Shown: positions 1 through 6,002 of the stretch, one piece after another
How the letters are laid out: every line of letters starts with the position of its first letter
How positions within the stretch are numbered: the stretch's first letter is position 1
DNA from: Stenotrophomonas sp.
GTDB taxonomy: Bacteria; Pseudomonadota; Gammaproteobacteria; Xanthomonadales; Xanthomonadaceae
Length of the DNA stretch: 12,547 nucleotides
Assembly (NCBI GenBank): GCA_003248565.1
Contig: QFOV01000085.1
Location: 1-12,547 of the forward strand
Direction: 5' to 3'
Position numbers and translations under genes: made by a program
Notes under the pieces: model-generated
The model's input: the letters and a program-made list of their open reading frames with translations, nothing else
What the model was told of the DNA's origin: nothing
Databases searched by the model: none

Positions 1-1353
1 TTCTTCGATGGTGGCGCAGCCCACATAGCCCATGGTCGCGCGCAGGCCACCGATGAGCTGGTGGATGATGCCGCCAACCGGGCCGCGATACGGCACACGG
101 CCTTCGATGCCTTCCGGCACCAGCTTGTCGGCGGTGGCGGCGTCCTGGAAGTAGCGGTCCTTGGAACCCTTCTCCATCGCAGCCAGCGACCCCATGCCAC
201 GGTAGCTCTTGTAGGAGCGGCCCTGGAACAGTTCGGTTTCGCCCGGCGATTCTTCGGTACCTGCGAGCAGGCCACCGATCATCACCGTCGACGCACCAGC
301 GGCCAGCGCCTTGCCGATGTCGCCGGAGTAACGGATGCCACCGTCGGCGATCAGCGGAATGCGATCCTGCAGCGCTTCGGCAACCAGGTCGATCGCGGTG
401 ACCTGCGGCACGCCAACACCAGCGACAACGCGCGTGGTGCAGATCGAGCCCGGGCCGATACCGACCTTGACCGCATCGGCGCCACAATCCAGCAATGCCA
501 GCGCAGCGTCGCCGGTGCAGATGTTGCCGCCGATGACCTGCACGTTCGGGAAGTTCTTCTTCACCCAGCGCACGCGGTCCAGCACGCCCTGCGAATGGCC
601 GTGCGCGGTGTCGACCACCAGCACGTCCACGCCGGCGGCGACCAGCGCCTCGACGCGGCGATCGGTATCACCACCAACGCCGACCGCAGCACCAACCAGC
701 AGGCGCGTTGCGGCGTCCTTGGCAGCGTTGGGGTTGTCGCTCTTCTTCTGGATGTCCTTGACCGTGATCAGGCCGCGCAGTTCGAACGCGTCGTTGACCA
801 CCAGGACTTTCTCGATGCGGTTCTTGTGCAGCAGCGACAGGACTTCGTCCGAGGCCGCGCCTTCCTTCACCGTGACCAGGCGATCCTTCTTGGTCATGAT
901 GTGGCGGACCGGATCGTCCAGCTCGGTTTCGAAGCGCATGTCACGGTGGGTGACGATGCCGGCCAGCAGGCCATCGCTGCCAACCACCGGCACGCCGGAG
1001 ATGTTGTGCGCCTGGGTCAGGGCCAACACGTCACGGATGGTGGTTTCCGGACCAACGGTGATCGGGTCGCGGATGACGCCGGATTCGAACTTCTTGACCT
1101 TGGCCACTTCGGCAGCTTGCTGCTCGACGGTCAGGTTCTTGTGCAGGATGCCAATGCCGCCGATCTGGGCCATGGCGATGGCCAGGCGAGCTTCAGTGAC
1201 GGTATCCATGGCGGCCGAGACAATCGGCAACTTCAACCGCAGGTCGCGCGTCAGCCGCGTGCCAAGGTCAACGTCCTTAGGCAGAACGATGGAGTGAGCG
1301 GGGACGAGGGAAACGTCATCGTACGTTAGTGCTTCAGCCTGGATGCGCAGCAT
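1..1353 (-). CDS. guaB: Inosine-5'-monophosphate dehydrogenase (partial, C-terminus outside window)
   Basis: Cytosolic IMP dehydrogenase oxidises IMP to XMP with NAD+, the committed step of GMP synthesis. The 451 visible codons begin MLRIQAEALTYDDVSLVPAH at an ATG at 1351-1353, with no in-frame start directly upstream; about 35 C-terminal residues lie beyond the left edge. The catalytic loop GSICTTR has its Cys at residue 305 (codon 439-441), the position of the E. coli nucleophile. A CBS-pair (Bateman) insertion spans about residues 93-200, including HNISGVPVV and LLHKNRIEKVLVV. The phosphate-binding segment IADGGIRYSGD and the flap region with KDRYFQ are also present. guaA often follows in this family, but that position is outside the window. 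A sigma-70-like promoter and a cluster of REP elements lie upstream. Identification is secure; nothing unusual is visible. Confidence 0.97.
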   Translation of the reverse strand, partial: MLRIQAEALTYDDVSLVPAHSIVLPKDVDLGTRLTRDLRLKLPIVSAAMDTVTEARLAIAMAQIGGIGILHKNLTVEQQAAEVAKVKKFESGVIRDPITVGPETTIRDVLALTQAHNISGVPVVGSDGLLAGIVTHRDMRFETELDDPVRHIMTKKDRLVTVKEGAASDEVLSLLHKNRIEKVLVVNDAFELRGLITVKDIQKKSDNPNAAKDAATRLLVGAAVGVGGDTDRRVEALVAAGVDVLVVDTAHGHSQGVLDRVRWVKKNFPNVQVIGGNICTGDAALALLDCGADAVKVGIGPGSICTTRVVAGVGVPQVTAIDLVAEALQDRIPLIADGGIRYSGDIGKALAAGASTVMIGGLLAGTEESPGETELFQGRSYKSYRGMGSLAAMEKGSKDRYFQDAATADKLVPEGIEGRVPYRGPVGGIIHQLIGGLRATMGYVGCATIEE

Positions 1354-1385
1354 CGGCGTGCCCGGTAGATGTGGGGAAGCGCGAC

Positions 1386-1415
1386 ATTTTACCCTTATTT
1401 GCCGGCCGATGTCAG
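1386..1415 (-). promoter_or_regulatory. Putative sigma-70 promoter of guaB
   Basis: On the minus strand CTGACA (1410-1415) and TAAAAT (1386-1391) are separated by 18 bp. Each matches the -35 and -10 consensus at five of six positions. The predicted start near 1379 would give a guaB leader of about 26 nt. A short dyad, GCGAC-N5-GTCGC (1425-1439), lies just upstream and might bind a regulator. This is inference from sequence only; the leader has no clear Shine-Dalgarno sequence. Confidence 0.5.
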
Positions 1416-1471
1416 GGGGCAAGTGCGACGCAGTGTCGCGCTGGCGGGGAGGTGTTCAGGGACCACGGACT

Positions 1472-1494
1472 GCAGTGCCGAGCCATGCTCGGCA
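1472..1494 (+). repeat. SMAG-like REP palindrome, copy 1 (plus orientation)
   Basis: A 19-bp palindrome (1476-1494) with 8-bp perfect arms TGCCGAGC and GCTCGGCA around CAT. It is preceded by GCAG, a degenerate form of the GTAG tetranucleotide that marks SMAG REPs of Stenotrophomonas. It is the exact reverse complement of copies 2 and 3, so it faces copy 2 head-to-head. Its RAYT transposase, if any, is not in this window. Confidence 0.85.
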
Positions 1495-1517
1495 GGGGCA
1501 TTACCGGGAAGGCCCCT

Positions 1518-1540
1518 TGCCGAGCATGGCTCGGCACTAC
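1518..1540 (-). repeat. SMAG-like REP palindrome, copy 2
   Basis: The 19-bp palindrome TGCCGAGCATGGCTCGGCA (1518-1536) is followed by CTAC (1537-1540), which is GTAG at the 5' end on the minus strand. It starts the 48-bp tandem series. Its left flank GCCCC (1512-1516) pairs with GGGGC next to copy 1 (1495-1499), extending the inverted repeat between the two. Confidence 0.88.
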
Positions 1541-1565
1541 ATTGATCCTGTACGAGGAAAGCCTC

Positions 1566-1588
1566 TGCCGAGCATGGCTCGGCACTAC
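1566..1588 (-). repeat. SMAG-like REP palindrome, copy 3
   Basis: The 19-bp core (1566-1584) is identical to copy 2 and is followed by CTAC (1585-1588, GTAG on minus). It lies exactly 48 bp from copy 2. The 29-bp interval after its core matches the one after copy 2 at 25 of 29 positions, so spacer and palindrome were duplicated together. Confidence 0.88.
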
Positions 1589-1613
1589 GCTGATGCTGTA
1601 CGGGGAAAGCCTC

Positions 1614-1636
1614 TGCCGAGCACGGCTCGGCACTAC
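1614..1636 (-). repeat. SMAG-like REP palindrome, copy 4
   Basis: Palindrome at 1614-1632 with the same arms but an ACG centre in place of ATG, followed by CTAC (1633-1636). It is again 48 bp from the previous copy. It sits only 6 nt past the folD stop codon, so folD transcripts would fold here immediately. That could protect the 3' end or attenuate read-through toward guaB; this role is inferred. Confidence 0.87.
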
Positions 1637-1642
1637 AGGAGC

Positions 1643-2542
1643 TTAGAACTTCAAACCCTCGGCGCTGGCCTCGGCCGCCTCGATCGTGTTCTGCATCAGC
1701 GTGGCCACCGTCATCGGGCCAACGCCACCCGGCACCGGGGTGATCCAGCTGGCGCGCTGCGCTGCCGCTTCAAAGCCGACGTCACCGACCAGTCGACCAT
1801 CTTCCAGGCGGTTGATGCCGACATCGATCACCACCGCGCCCGGCTTCACCCATTCACCCGGGATCAGCTGCGGAATGCCTACTGCGACGACCAGGATGTC
1901 GGCGTTGCGCACTGCCTGCTCAAGCACGTCCTTGGGGGTGAACTTGTGGCAGCTGGTCACCGTGCAACCGGCTATCAGCAGCTCCAGCCCCATCGGCCGA
2001 CCGACATGGTTGCTGACACCAACGATGGTGGCATTGCGGCCACGCACCGGTTGATCGGTATGCCCGAGCAGCGTGGTGATGCCACGCGGCGTGCACGGGC
2101 GCAGGCCGAACTCGCGCAGCACCAGGTGGCCCACGTTCTGCGGGTGGAAACCATCCACGTCCTTGCGCGGGTCGATGCGCTGGATCAGGCGGTTGGCATC
2201 GGGGATGCCCGGCAGCGGCAGCTGGATCAGGATGCCGTGGATCTTGGGATCAGCGTTGAGCTGATCGATCAGCTCCAGCAACTGGGCCTCACTGGTGCCT
2301 TCCGGCAGATCGTAGTCGAAGGCTTCGATACCGACCTTCTCGGCCGCGCGACGCTTGTTGCGCACGTACACCGAAGACGCCGGGTCACCACCCACCAGCA
2401 CCACTGCCAGGCCGGGCCGGGCACCGCCAGCTGCCAGGCGGGCGTCGACGCGCACCTTCAAATCGTCGAGCAGTTCCTCGGCGATGCGGCGGCCATCAAG
2501 GATGCGGGAGGTCTGCGTGGAGGCGTCGGCGAGGACAGTCAT
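1643..2542 (-). CDS. folD: Bifunctional methylenetetrahydrofolate dehydrogenase / methenyltetrahydrofolate cyclohydrolase
   Basis: Cytosolic enzyme of one-carbon metabolism. It oxidises 5,10-methylene-THF with NADP+ and hydrolyses 5,10-methenyl-THF to 10-formyl-THF, supplying purine and formyl-Met synthesis. The 299-residue length is typical of the family. Catalytic-domain signatures are YVRNKRRAAEKVG (Tyr59, Lys63), IHGILIQLPLPG (101-112) and KDVDGFHP with Asp130. The Rossmann dinucleotide segment is VGVSNHVGRPM (about 174-184), and the C-terminal signature TPVPGGVGPMT is at 268-278. The ATG start at 2540-2542 begins a few residues upstream of the conserved core; no strong Shine-Dalgarno precedes it. 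Kef lies 62 bp upstream on the same strand. SMAG-like repeats follow the TAA stop directly. Purine supply links it loosely with downstream guaB, but the promoter candidate before guaB suggests separate transcription. Confidence 0.97.
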   Translation of the reverse strand: MTVLADASTQTSRILDGRRIAEELLDDLKVRVDARLAAGGARPGLAVVLVGGDPASSVYVRNKRRAAEKVGIEAFDYDLPEGTSEAQLLELIDQLNADPKIHGILIQLPLPGIPDANRLIQRIDPRKDVDGFHPQNVGHLVLREFGLRPCTPRGITTLLGHTDQPVRGRNATIVGVSNHVGRPMGLELLIAGCTVTSCHKFTPKDVLEQAVRNADILVVAVGIPQLIPGEWVKPGAVVIDVGINRLEDGRLVGDVGFEAAAQRASWITPVPGGVGPMTVATLMQNTIEAAEASAEGLKF

Positions 2543-2548
2543 GGGGCA

Positions 2549-2597
2549 TGGCGGTGAACACGGGGGCAGCTATTGTCCCTGATTCCGGCCACCGCCA
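2549..2597 (-). other. Inverted repeat in the folD upstream region
   Basis: Perfect 8-bp arms TGGCGGTG (2549-2556) and CACCGCCA (2590-2597) enclose 33 nt. They fill most of the 62-bp gap between kef and folD and end 6 nt before the folD ATG. If transcribed they would form a stem over the folD ribosome-binding region. It could also be chance in GC-rich DNA. Confidence 0.3.
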
Positions 2598-2604
2598 CAC
2601 CTTG

Positions 2605-4464
2605 TCATGGCCCCGTCGCCCCGCCTGAATCGGCGGCGGCCGGCTCCCCTGCCCCGGCAATGGCGTCAGGATTGAGCGGACGCGCTTCACGCCGCGGCGG
2701 GGTGAACGGCGTCGGCGTCGGTGCTCCGGGCGTATTACGGTACATCAGCCCGGTGTCAGCCTGCAGCCCGCCGCCAGCCATTTCCAGCTCGAAACGTTCG
2801 GCGTCGCGCCGACGGATTTCACGCGCGACCACATCGGCCTCATCTTCATCCACGCCCAGCTGCATCAGCGCCGCACGGCCAAACTCCACCGCCGACTCGA
2901 AGGTTTCGCGGATCTGGAAATCCACGCCGGCATGTATCAAGGACAACGAATGCTCGCGGTCAAACGAGCGCACCAACAGCTTGGCCAGCGGGAACTCATG
3001 CCGCACCAGCTCGACGATGCGATCCGCAGCAACCCGATCATCCACGCAGACCGCAATCGCGCGTGCTGTTTCAGCACCGGAGGCGCGCAACACATCCAGT
3101 CGCGTGCCATCGCCGTAATAGATCTTGAACCCGAACCGGGTGGCGCTGCGGATCATGTCGATATCGTTGTCGATGATGGTGACGTCCACATCGCGCGCCA
3201 GCAGCGATTGGCTGGACACCTGGCCGAAGCGTCCGAAGCCGATCACCAGCACGCTGCCCGTGAGCCCGTCAGCCGCATCCACATCGTCGACGGAGACCTG
3301 TCCTTCCTTTACCAGCAACCGATACACCAGCATGCACAGCGGCGTCAGTGCCATCGACAACACCACCACCGCGGTGAGGTTGGCATTGACCTTGGCATCG
3401 ATCACGCCGGTAGTCGCGGCGGCGGCAAACAACACGAAGGCGAACTCGCCGCCCTGCGCCATCAGCACGCCGCGATCCAGCGCCTGCCGATGATCACTGC
3501 CCATCACCCGCGCCACGCCGTAAATGCAGATTGCCTTGGCCAGCATCATTGCCGGCACCAGCAACGCGATCACGTTCCAGTTGGCCGCCACCACCGACAG
3601 ATCCAACGCCATGCCCACGCTGAGGAAGAACAGGCCAAGCAGGATGCCGCGGAACGGCTCGATATCCGCTTCGATCTGATGCCGGAAGGTGGATTCGGAC
3701 AGCAGCACGCCGGCCAGGAACGCCCCCATCGCCATCGACAGCCCGCCGAGCTGCATCAACAGCGCCGCACCCAATACCACCAGCAATGCCGCCGCCGTCA
3801 TCACTTCGCGCGCCTTGGCGGCAGCAAGGATGCGGAACAAGGGATTGAGCAGATAGCGCCCGACCAGCACCAGGCCAACAATGGCGCCGGCGCCGATGGC
3901 GATGCTCGCCCAACGCGAACCTTCGTGCGCCCCGATCTGCGCCGGTGCCATCCACGCCACCACTGCAAGCAGCGGCACGATCAGCAGGTCTTCAAACAAC
4001 AGGATGGAAACAATCTTCTGCCCGGAAGGCAGGGTCAGGTCGCCACGCTCACCCAGCAACTGCATCACCACCGCGGTCGAGGTCAGCACGAAACCAGCGG
4101 CGGCAATGAAGGCGATCTGCGGGCGGTAGCCGAACAGGATCGCGACACCGGTCAGCACCAGCGCACAGGTCACGATCTGCGCCGTGCCCAGGCCAAAGAT
4201 CTCGCCGCGCAGGCTCCAAAGATGTGACGGCCGCATTTCCAGGCCGATCACGAACAGGAACATCACCACGCCCAACTCGGCCACATGCAGGATGGCCTGC
4301 GGATCGGAGAACCAGCCGAAGCCAAACGGGCCGATGGCCAGGCCGGCGACGAAATAGCCCAGCACCGAACCCAGGCCGAGGCGCCTGAACAAGGGCACAG
4401 CCACCACCGCAGCGCCCAACAGGGCAACTACCTTTACCAATTCCTGCGAGGATTCCGCTGCCAT
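2605..4464 (-). CDS. kefB: Kef-type (CPA2) K+/H+ antiporter with C-terminal RCK/TrkA-N domain
   Basis: Inner-membrane monovalent cation:proton antiporter of the glutathione-gated Kef type, which in E. coli releases K+ and acidifies the cytoplasm during electrophile stress. The 619 residues match the usual 600-620. About twelve hydrophobic segments fill residues 8-385. The regulatory Q-loop HQIEADIEPFRG (262-273) resembles HALESDIEPFKG of E. coli KefC. The RCK domain begins with SVLVIGFGRFGQ (404-415, Rossmann GFGRFG) and contains KIYYGDGTRLDVLRASGAE (447-465) and RETFES (519-524). The ATG at 4462-4464 has a good Shine-Dalgarno, AAGGTGA. The C-terminal tail (576-619) is Pro/Ala-rich and looks disordered. 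No KefF/KefG-type quinone reductase gene is adjacent. Family assignment is firm; KefB versus KefC is not, although the RCK sequence looks nearer KefB. Confidence 0.88.
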   Translation of the reverse strand: MAAESSQELVKVVALLGAAVVAVPLFRRLGLGSVLGYFVAGLAIGPFGFGWFSDPQAILHVAELGVVMFLFVIGLEMRPSHLWSLRGEIFGLGTAQIVTCALVLTGVAILFGYRPQIAFIAAAGFVLTSTAVVMQLLGERGDLTLPSGQKIVSILLFEDLLIVPLLAVVAWMAPAQIGAHEGSRWASIAIGAGAIVGLVLVGRYLLNPLFRILAAAKAREVMTAAALLVVLGAALLMQLGGLSMAMGAFLAGVLLSESTFRHQIEADIEPFRGILLGLFFLSVGMALDLSVVAANWNVIALLVPAMMLAKAICIYGVARVMGSDHRQALDRGVLMAQGGEFAFVLFAAAATTGVIDAKVNANLTAVVVLSMALTPLCMLVYRLLVKEGQVSVDDVDAADGLTGSVLVIGFGRFGQVSSQSLLARDVDVTIIDNDIDMIRSATRFGFKIYYGDGTRLDVLRASGAETARAIAVCVDDRVAADRIVELVRHEFPLAKLLVRSFDREHSLSLIHAGVDFQIRETFESAVEFGRAALMQLGVDEDEADVVAREIRRRDAERFELEMAGGGLQADTGLMYRNTPGAPTPTPFTPPRREARPLNPDAIAGAGEPAAADSGGATGP

Positions 4465-4470
4465 GCCACA

Positions 4471-4493
4471 TCACCTTGTAATCGTCCAGGTGA
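4471..4493 (-). promoter_or_regulatory. Dyad that pairs with the kef Shine-Dalgarno
   Basis: On the minus strand TCACCT (4488-4493) and AGGTGA (4471-4476) form perfect 6-bp arms around 11 nt. The downstream arm is the kef ribosome-binding site, 6 nt before the ATG. In RNA this hairpin would hide the site; in DNA the same dyad could be an operator. Whether the leader is transcribed from this far upstream is unknown. Confidence 0.4.
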
Positions 4494-4503
4494 ACGATAA
4501 AGC

Positions 4504-4527
4504 AAAAAAGCTGCAGAACCGATCAGC
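4504..4527 (-). terminator. Weak candidate terminator after moeB
   Basis: On the minus strand a 4-bp stem GCTG/CAGC (4524-4527 with 4510-4513) is followed by six T's (4504-4509), about 18 nt past the moeB stop. The stem is short and the loop long, so termination would be weak at best. Confidence 0.25.
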
Positions 4528-4544
4528 GCCTACGGCATTTCACC

Positions 4545-5684
4545 TCATGGCGAATGCGAACAGAACGCTGCGTAGTCGATATATCCGGGGAATGGCACGC
4601 CAGGGGCACACAACGGACAGGCCGGGTCGGCATGCACGCGGGTTTCGCGGAAGCGCATCTGCAGGGCATCGAAACGCAGCAGACGCCCGATCAACGGTTC
4701 GCCGATATCCAGCAGCAGCTTCAACACCTCGGTCGCCTGCATCACCCCCGCCAACCCCGGCAATACGCCCAGCACGCCCGCCTCGGAACAGTTGGGGGCG
4801 AATTCAGGCGGTGGCGGCTCCGGGAACAGGCAGCGGTAGCACGGTGCGACACCGCGCTGGCGACCCGCGTCGAACACACTGACCTGCCCATCGAAGCGTT
4901 CGATCGCGGCGTAGACCAAGGGCTTGGCGTGCTTGATGCAGGCATCGTTGAGCAGGTAGCGCAGCGGGAAGTTGTCCGAGCCATCCAGCACCACGTCCAC
5001 GTCCTGCAACAGGGCATCGATGTTGGCCGAGGTGACGCGCTCAGCGACCGCCTCCACCTCGATATTCGGGTTCAGCGCCAACAGCCGCTGCCGTGCGGAA
5101 TCCACCTTGGCCGTGCCCAAGGCGGATTCGGTATGGATGATCTGCCGCTGCAGGTTGCTGCGCTCGACCACGTCGTCATCGACAATCCGCAGCCTGCCCA
5201 CCCCCGCTGCAGCCAGGTAGAACGCTGCCGGCGCACCCAAGCCACCTGCACCAAGCACCAGCACCCGGGATTGCTGCAAGCGGCGCTGGCCAGCTTCGCC
5301 CACCTGCGGCAGCAGCAGGTGCCGCGAGTAACGGTCGTAGAAGTCGCGCTCACCGGCATCCAGCATCGGCTGAACCAAGGGCAGACCTGCTGTCCGCCAG
5401 GCGACAGTGCCGCCACTTACCGAAGCCAGATTGGTGTAGCCGGCGTCCTGCAGCGCCTGCGCGGCATCGGCCGAGCGCTTGCCGCTTTGGCAGATCAGCA
5501 GGATTTCGCGGTCGAGGGCTGGCAGGTGCAACACAGGACCGGCCAGCAGCGCTGCCTTAGCGACGCCGATTGCACCTTCGGCCATGCCACCTGCCCGCTC
5601 GTGCGCCTCGCGCACGTCGATCAGCAATGCACCATCTGCGTGGCGGAGACGGGCCTGTTCGGGGGTCAGTTCGCGGATGCTCAT
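4545..5684 (-). CDS. moeB: Rhodanese-MoeB fusion: sulfur-carrier-protein adenylyltransferase
   Basis: E1-like enzyme expected to adenylate the C-terminal Gly-Gly of a sulfur carrier such as MoaD (molybdopterin) or ThiS, with a fused sulfurtransferase that may supply the sulfur. In 379 residues, a rhodanese domain (about 4-107) carries IDVREAHE and the active loop CQSGKRS (Cys65). The ThiF/MoeB domain (about 115-379) has YSRHLLLPQVG, ATP-loop GAGGLG (145-150), SNLQRQIIH, DGSDN (Asp237), Cys299 in NCSEAGVLG, and zinc-site pairs CYRC (282, 285) and CPLC (356, 359). The frame opens at TTG 5700-5702, but I chose ATG 5682-5684 because it begins MSIRELTPEQ, a normal rhodanese opening. No Shine-Dalgarno precedes either start. 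The domain order is the reverse of MOCS3/Uba4 and mycobacterial MoeZ. Partner carrier genes are not in the window, so moeB versus thiF-like specificity is inferred. Confidence 0.9.
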   Translation of the reverse strand: MSIRELTPEQARLRHADGALLIDVREAHERAGGMAEGAIGVAKAALLAGPVLHLPALDREILLICQSGKRSADAAQALQDAGYTNLASVSGGTVAWRTAGLPLVQPMLDAGERDFYDRYSRHLLLPQVGEAGQRRLQQSRVLVLGAGGLGAPAAFYLAAAGVGRLRIVDDDVVERSNLQRQIIHTESALGTAKVDSARQRLLALNPNIEVEAVAERVTSANIDALLQDVDVVLDGSDNFPLRYLLNDACIKHAKPLVYAAIERFDGQVSVFDAGRQRGVAPCYRCLFPEPPPPEFAPNCSEAGVLGVLPGLAGVMQATEVLKLLLDIGEPLIGRLLRFDALQMRFRETRVHADPACPLCAPGVPFPGYIDYAAFCSHSP

Positions 5685-5700
5685 GGCTGGATTATCAGCC
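5685..5700 (-). promoter_or_regulatory. Possible -10 box and dyad abutting the moeB start
   Basis: On the minus strand GATAAT (5691-5696) matches the -10 consensus at five of six positions and ends 6 nt before the moeB ATG. Transcription could therefore begin at or next to the start codon. The same 16 bp contain a dyad, GGCTG-N6-CAGCC. No good -35 is visible at 17-18 bp. Inference only. Confidence 0.3.
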
Positions 5701-5723
5701 AAACGGGAAAGAAGAGAGAAATC

Positions 5724-5763
5724 GGCTTTTTGGTTTTTTGGCTTTTTGGCTTTGGGCTTTTTA
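5724..5763 (+). repeat. GGCTTTTT octamer tandem tract
   Basis: Five consecutive 8-bp units, GGCTTTTT, GGTTTTTT, GGCTTTTT, GGCTTTGG, GCTTTTTA, in strict 8-bp phase. On the minus strand it reads as A5-GCC repeats, 40-79 bp upstream of the moeB ATG. It may act as an A-rich upstream element, and its copy number could slip in replication. Confidence 0.75.
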
Positions 5764-5766
5764 GCT

Positions 5767-5795
5767 CGTCATTCCCGCGCAGGCGGGAATCGCTC
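5767..5795 (+). repeat. ATTCCC-N8-GGGAAT palindromic repeat, copy A
   Basis: Perfect 8-bp arms ATTCCCGC (5771-5778) and GCGGGAAT (5783-5790) enclose GCAG, with CGTC on the left and CGCTC on the right. The core fits the ATTCCC-N8-GGGAAT pattern known as dRS3 in Neisseria; similar dispersed palindromes occur in other proteobacteria. It is in the opposite orientation to copies B and C. Confidence 0.85.
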
Positions 5796-5830
5796 TTGCT
5801 TGGGATCTTGCTTACGCCCTTGCTTAAGCA
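5795..5830 (+). repeat. 12-bp tandem repeat, CTTGCTT consensus
   Basis: Three contiguous 12-bp units, CTTGCTTGGGAT, CTTGCTTACGCC and CTTGCTTAAGCA, run directly on from palindrome copy A. Equivalent AAGCAAGAGC-like sequence borders copies B and C on the matching side, so the low-complexity arm seems to be part of the repeat family. Confidence 0.65.
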
Positions 5831-5897
5831 CCTTGCCCCCTCCTGCCTGGCCCTTACCATCCCAATTGCCTCCACGCCAGTTCAAAGGCAAGAGCAG

Positions 5898-5928
5898 GAG
5901 CGATTCCCGCCTACGCGGGAATGACGAG
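5898..5928 (-). repeat. ATTCCC-N8-GGGAAT palindromic repeat, copy B
   Basis: Arms ATTCCCGC (5903-5910) and GCGGGAAT (5915-5922) enclose CTAC. The outer sequence GAGCG on the left and GACGAG on the right is the reverse complement of the borders of copy A. It is preceded by a GCAAGAGCAG segment resembling the CTTGCTT arm of copy A in reverse. Confidence 0.85.
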
Positions 5929-6002
5929 TCACTACCAGTGGGGAGCCATAGCCACGACCGCGGCCAGGGCCAGATCAAGGGCCAAAGCAAACTCCAAGGC
6001 CA

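Noticed and set aside
61..1329. Long plus-strand open frame of 422 codons opposite guaB
   Set aside because: It is antisense to a fully conserved IMP dehydrogenase; its His/Arg/Gln/Asp-rich translation is the typical shadow of a GC-rich gene.
1412..1633. Short minus-strand frame with repeated PSHARQ-like peptide
   Set aside because: The peptide repetition is simply the 48-bp (16-codon) REP units read in frame, not a repeat protein.
1518..1636. CRISPR-like array (regular repeats at 48-bp spacing)
   Set aside because: Only three units, spacers are nearly identical to one another, and no cas genes are present; the GTAG flank and palindrome identify REP elements.
2932..4227. Plus-strand open frame of 431 codons opposite kef
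   Set aside because: The translation is dominated by His, Gln and Arg with no recognisable domain, while the minus strand encodes a complete antiporter.
5685..5702. TTG start for moeB at 5700-5702
   Set aside because: It adds only ADNPA plus a start residue before MSIREL, lies in a dyad and has no ribosome-binding site; the ATG at 5682-5684 begins the conserved rhodanese sequence.
4554..5924. Plus-strand open frame of 456 codons over moeB and the intergenic repeats
   Set aside because: It is antisense to moeB and then runs through palindromic repeats and the octamer tract; no conserved features.
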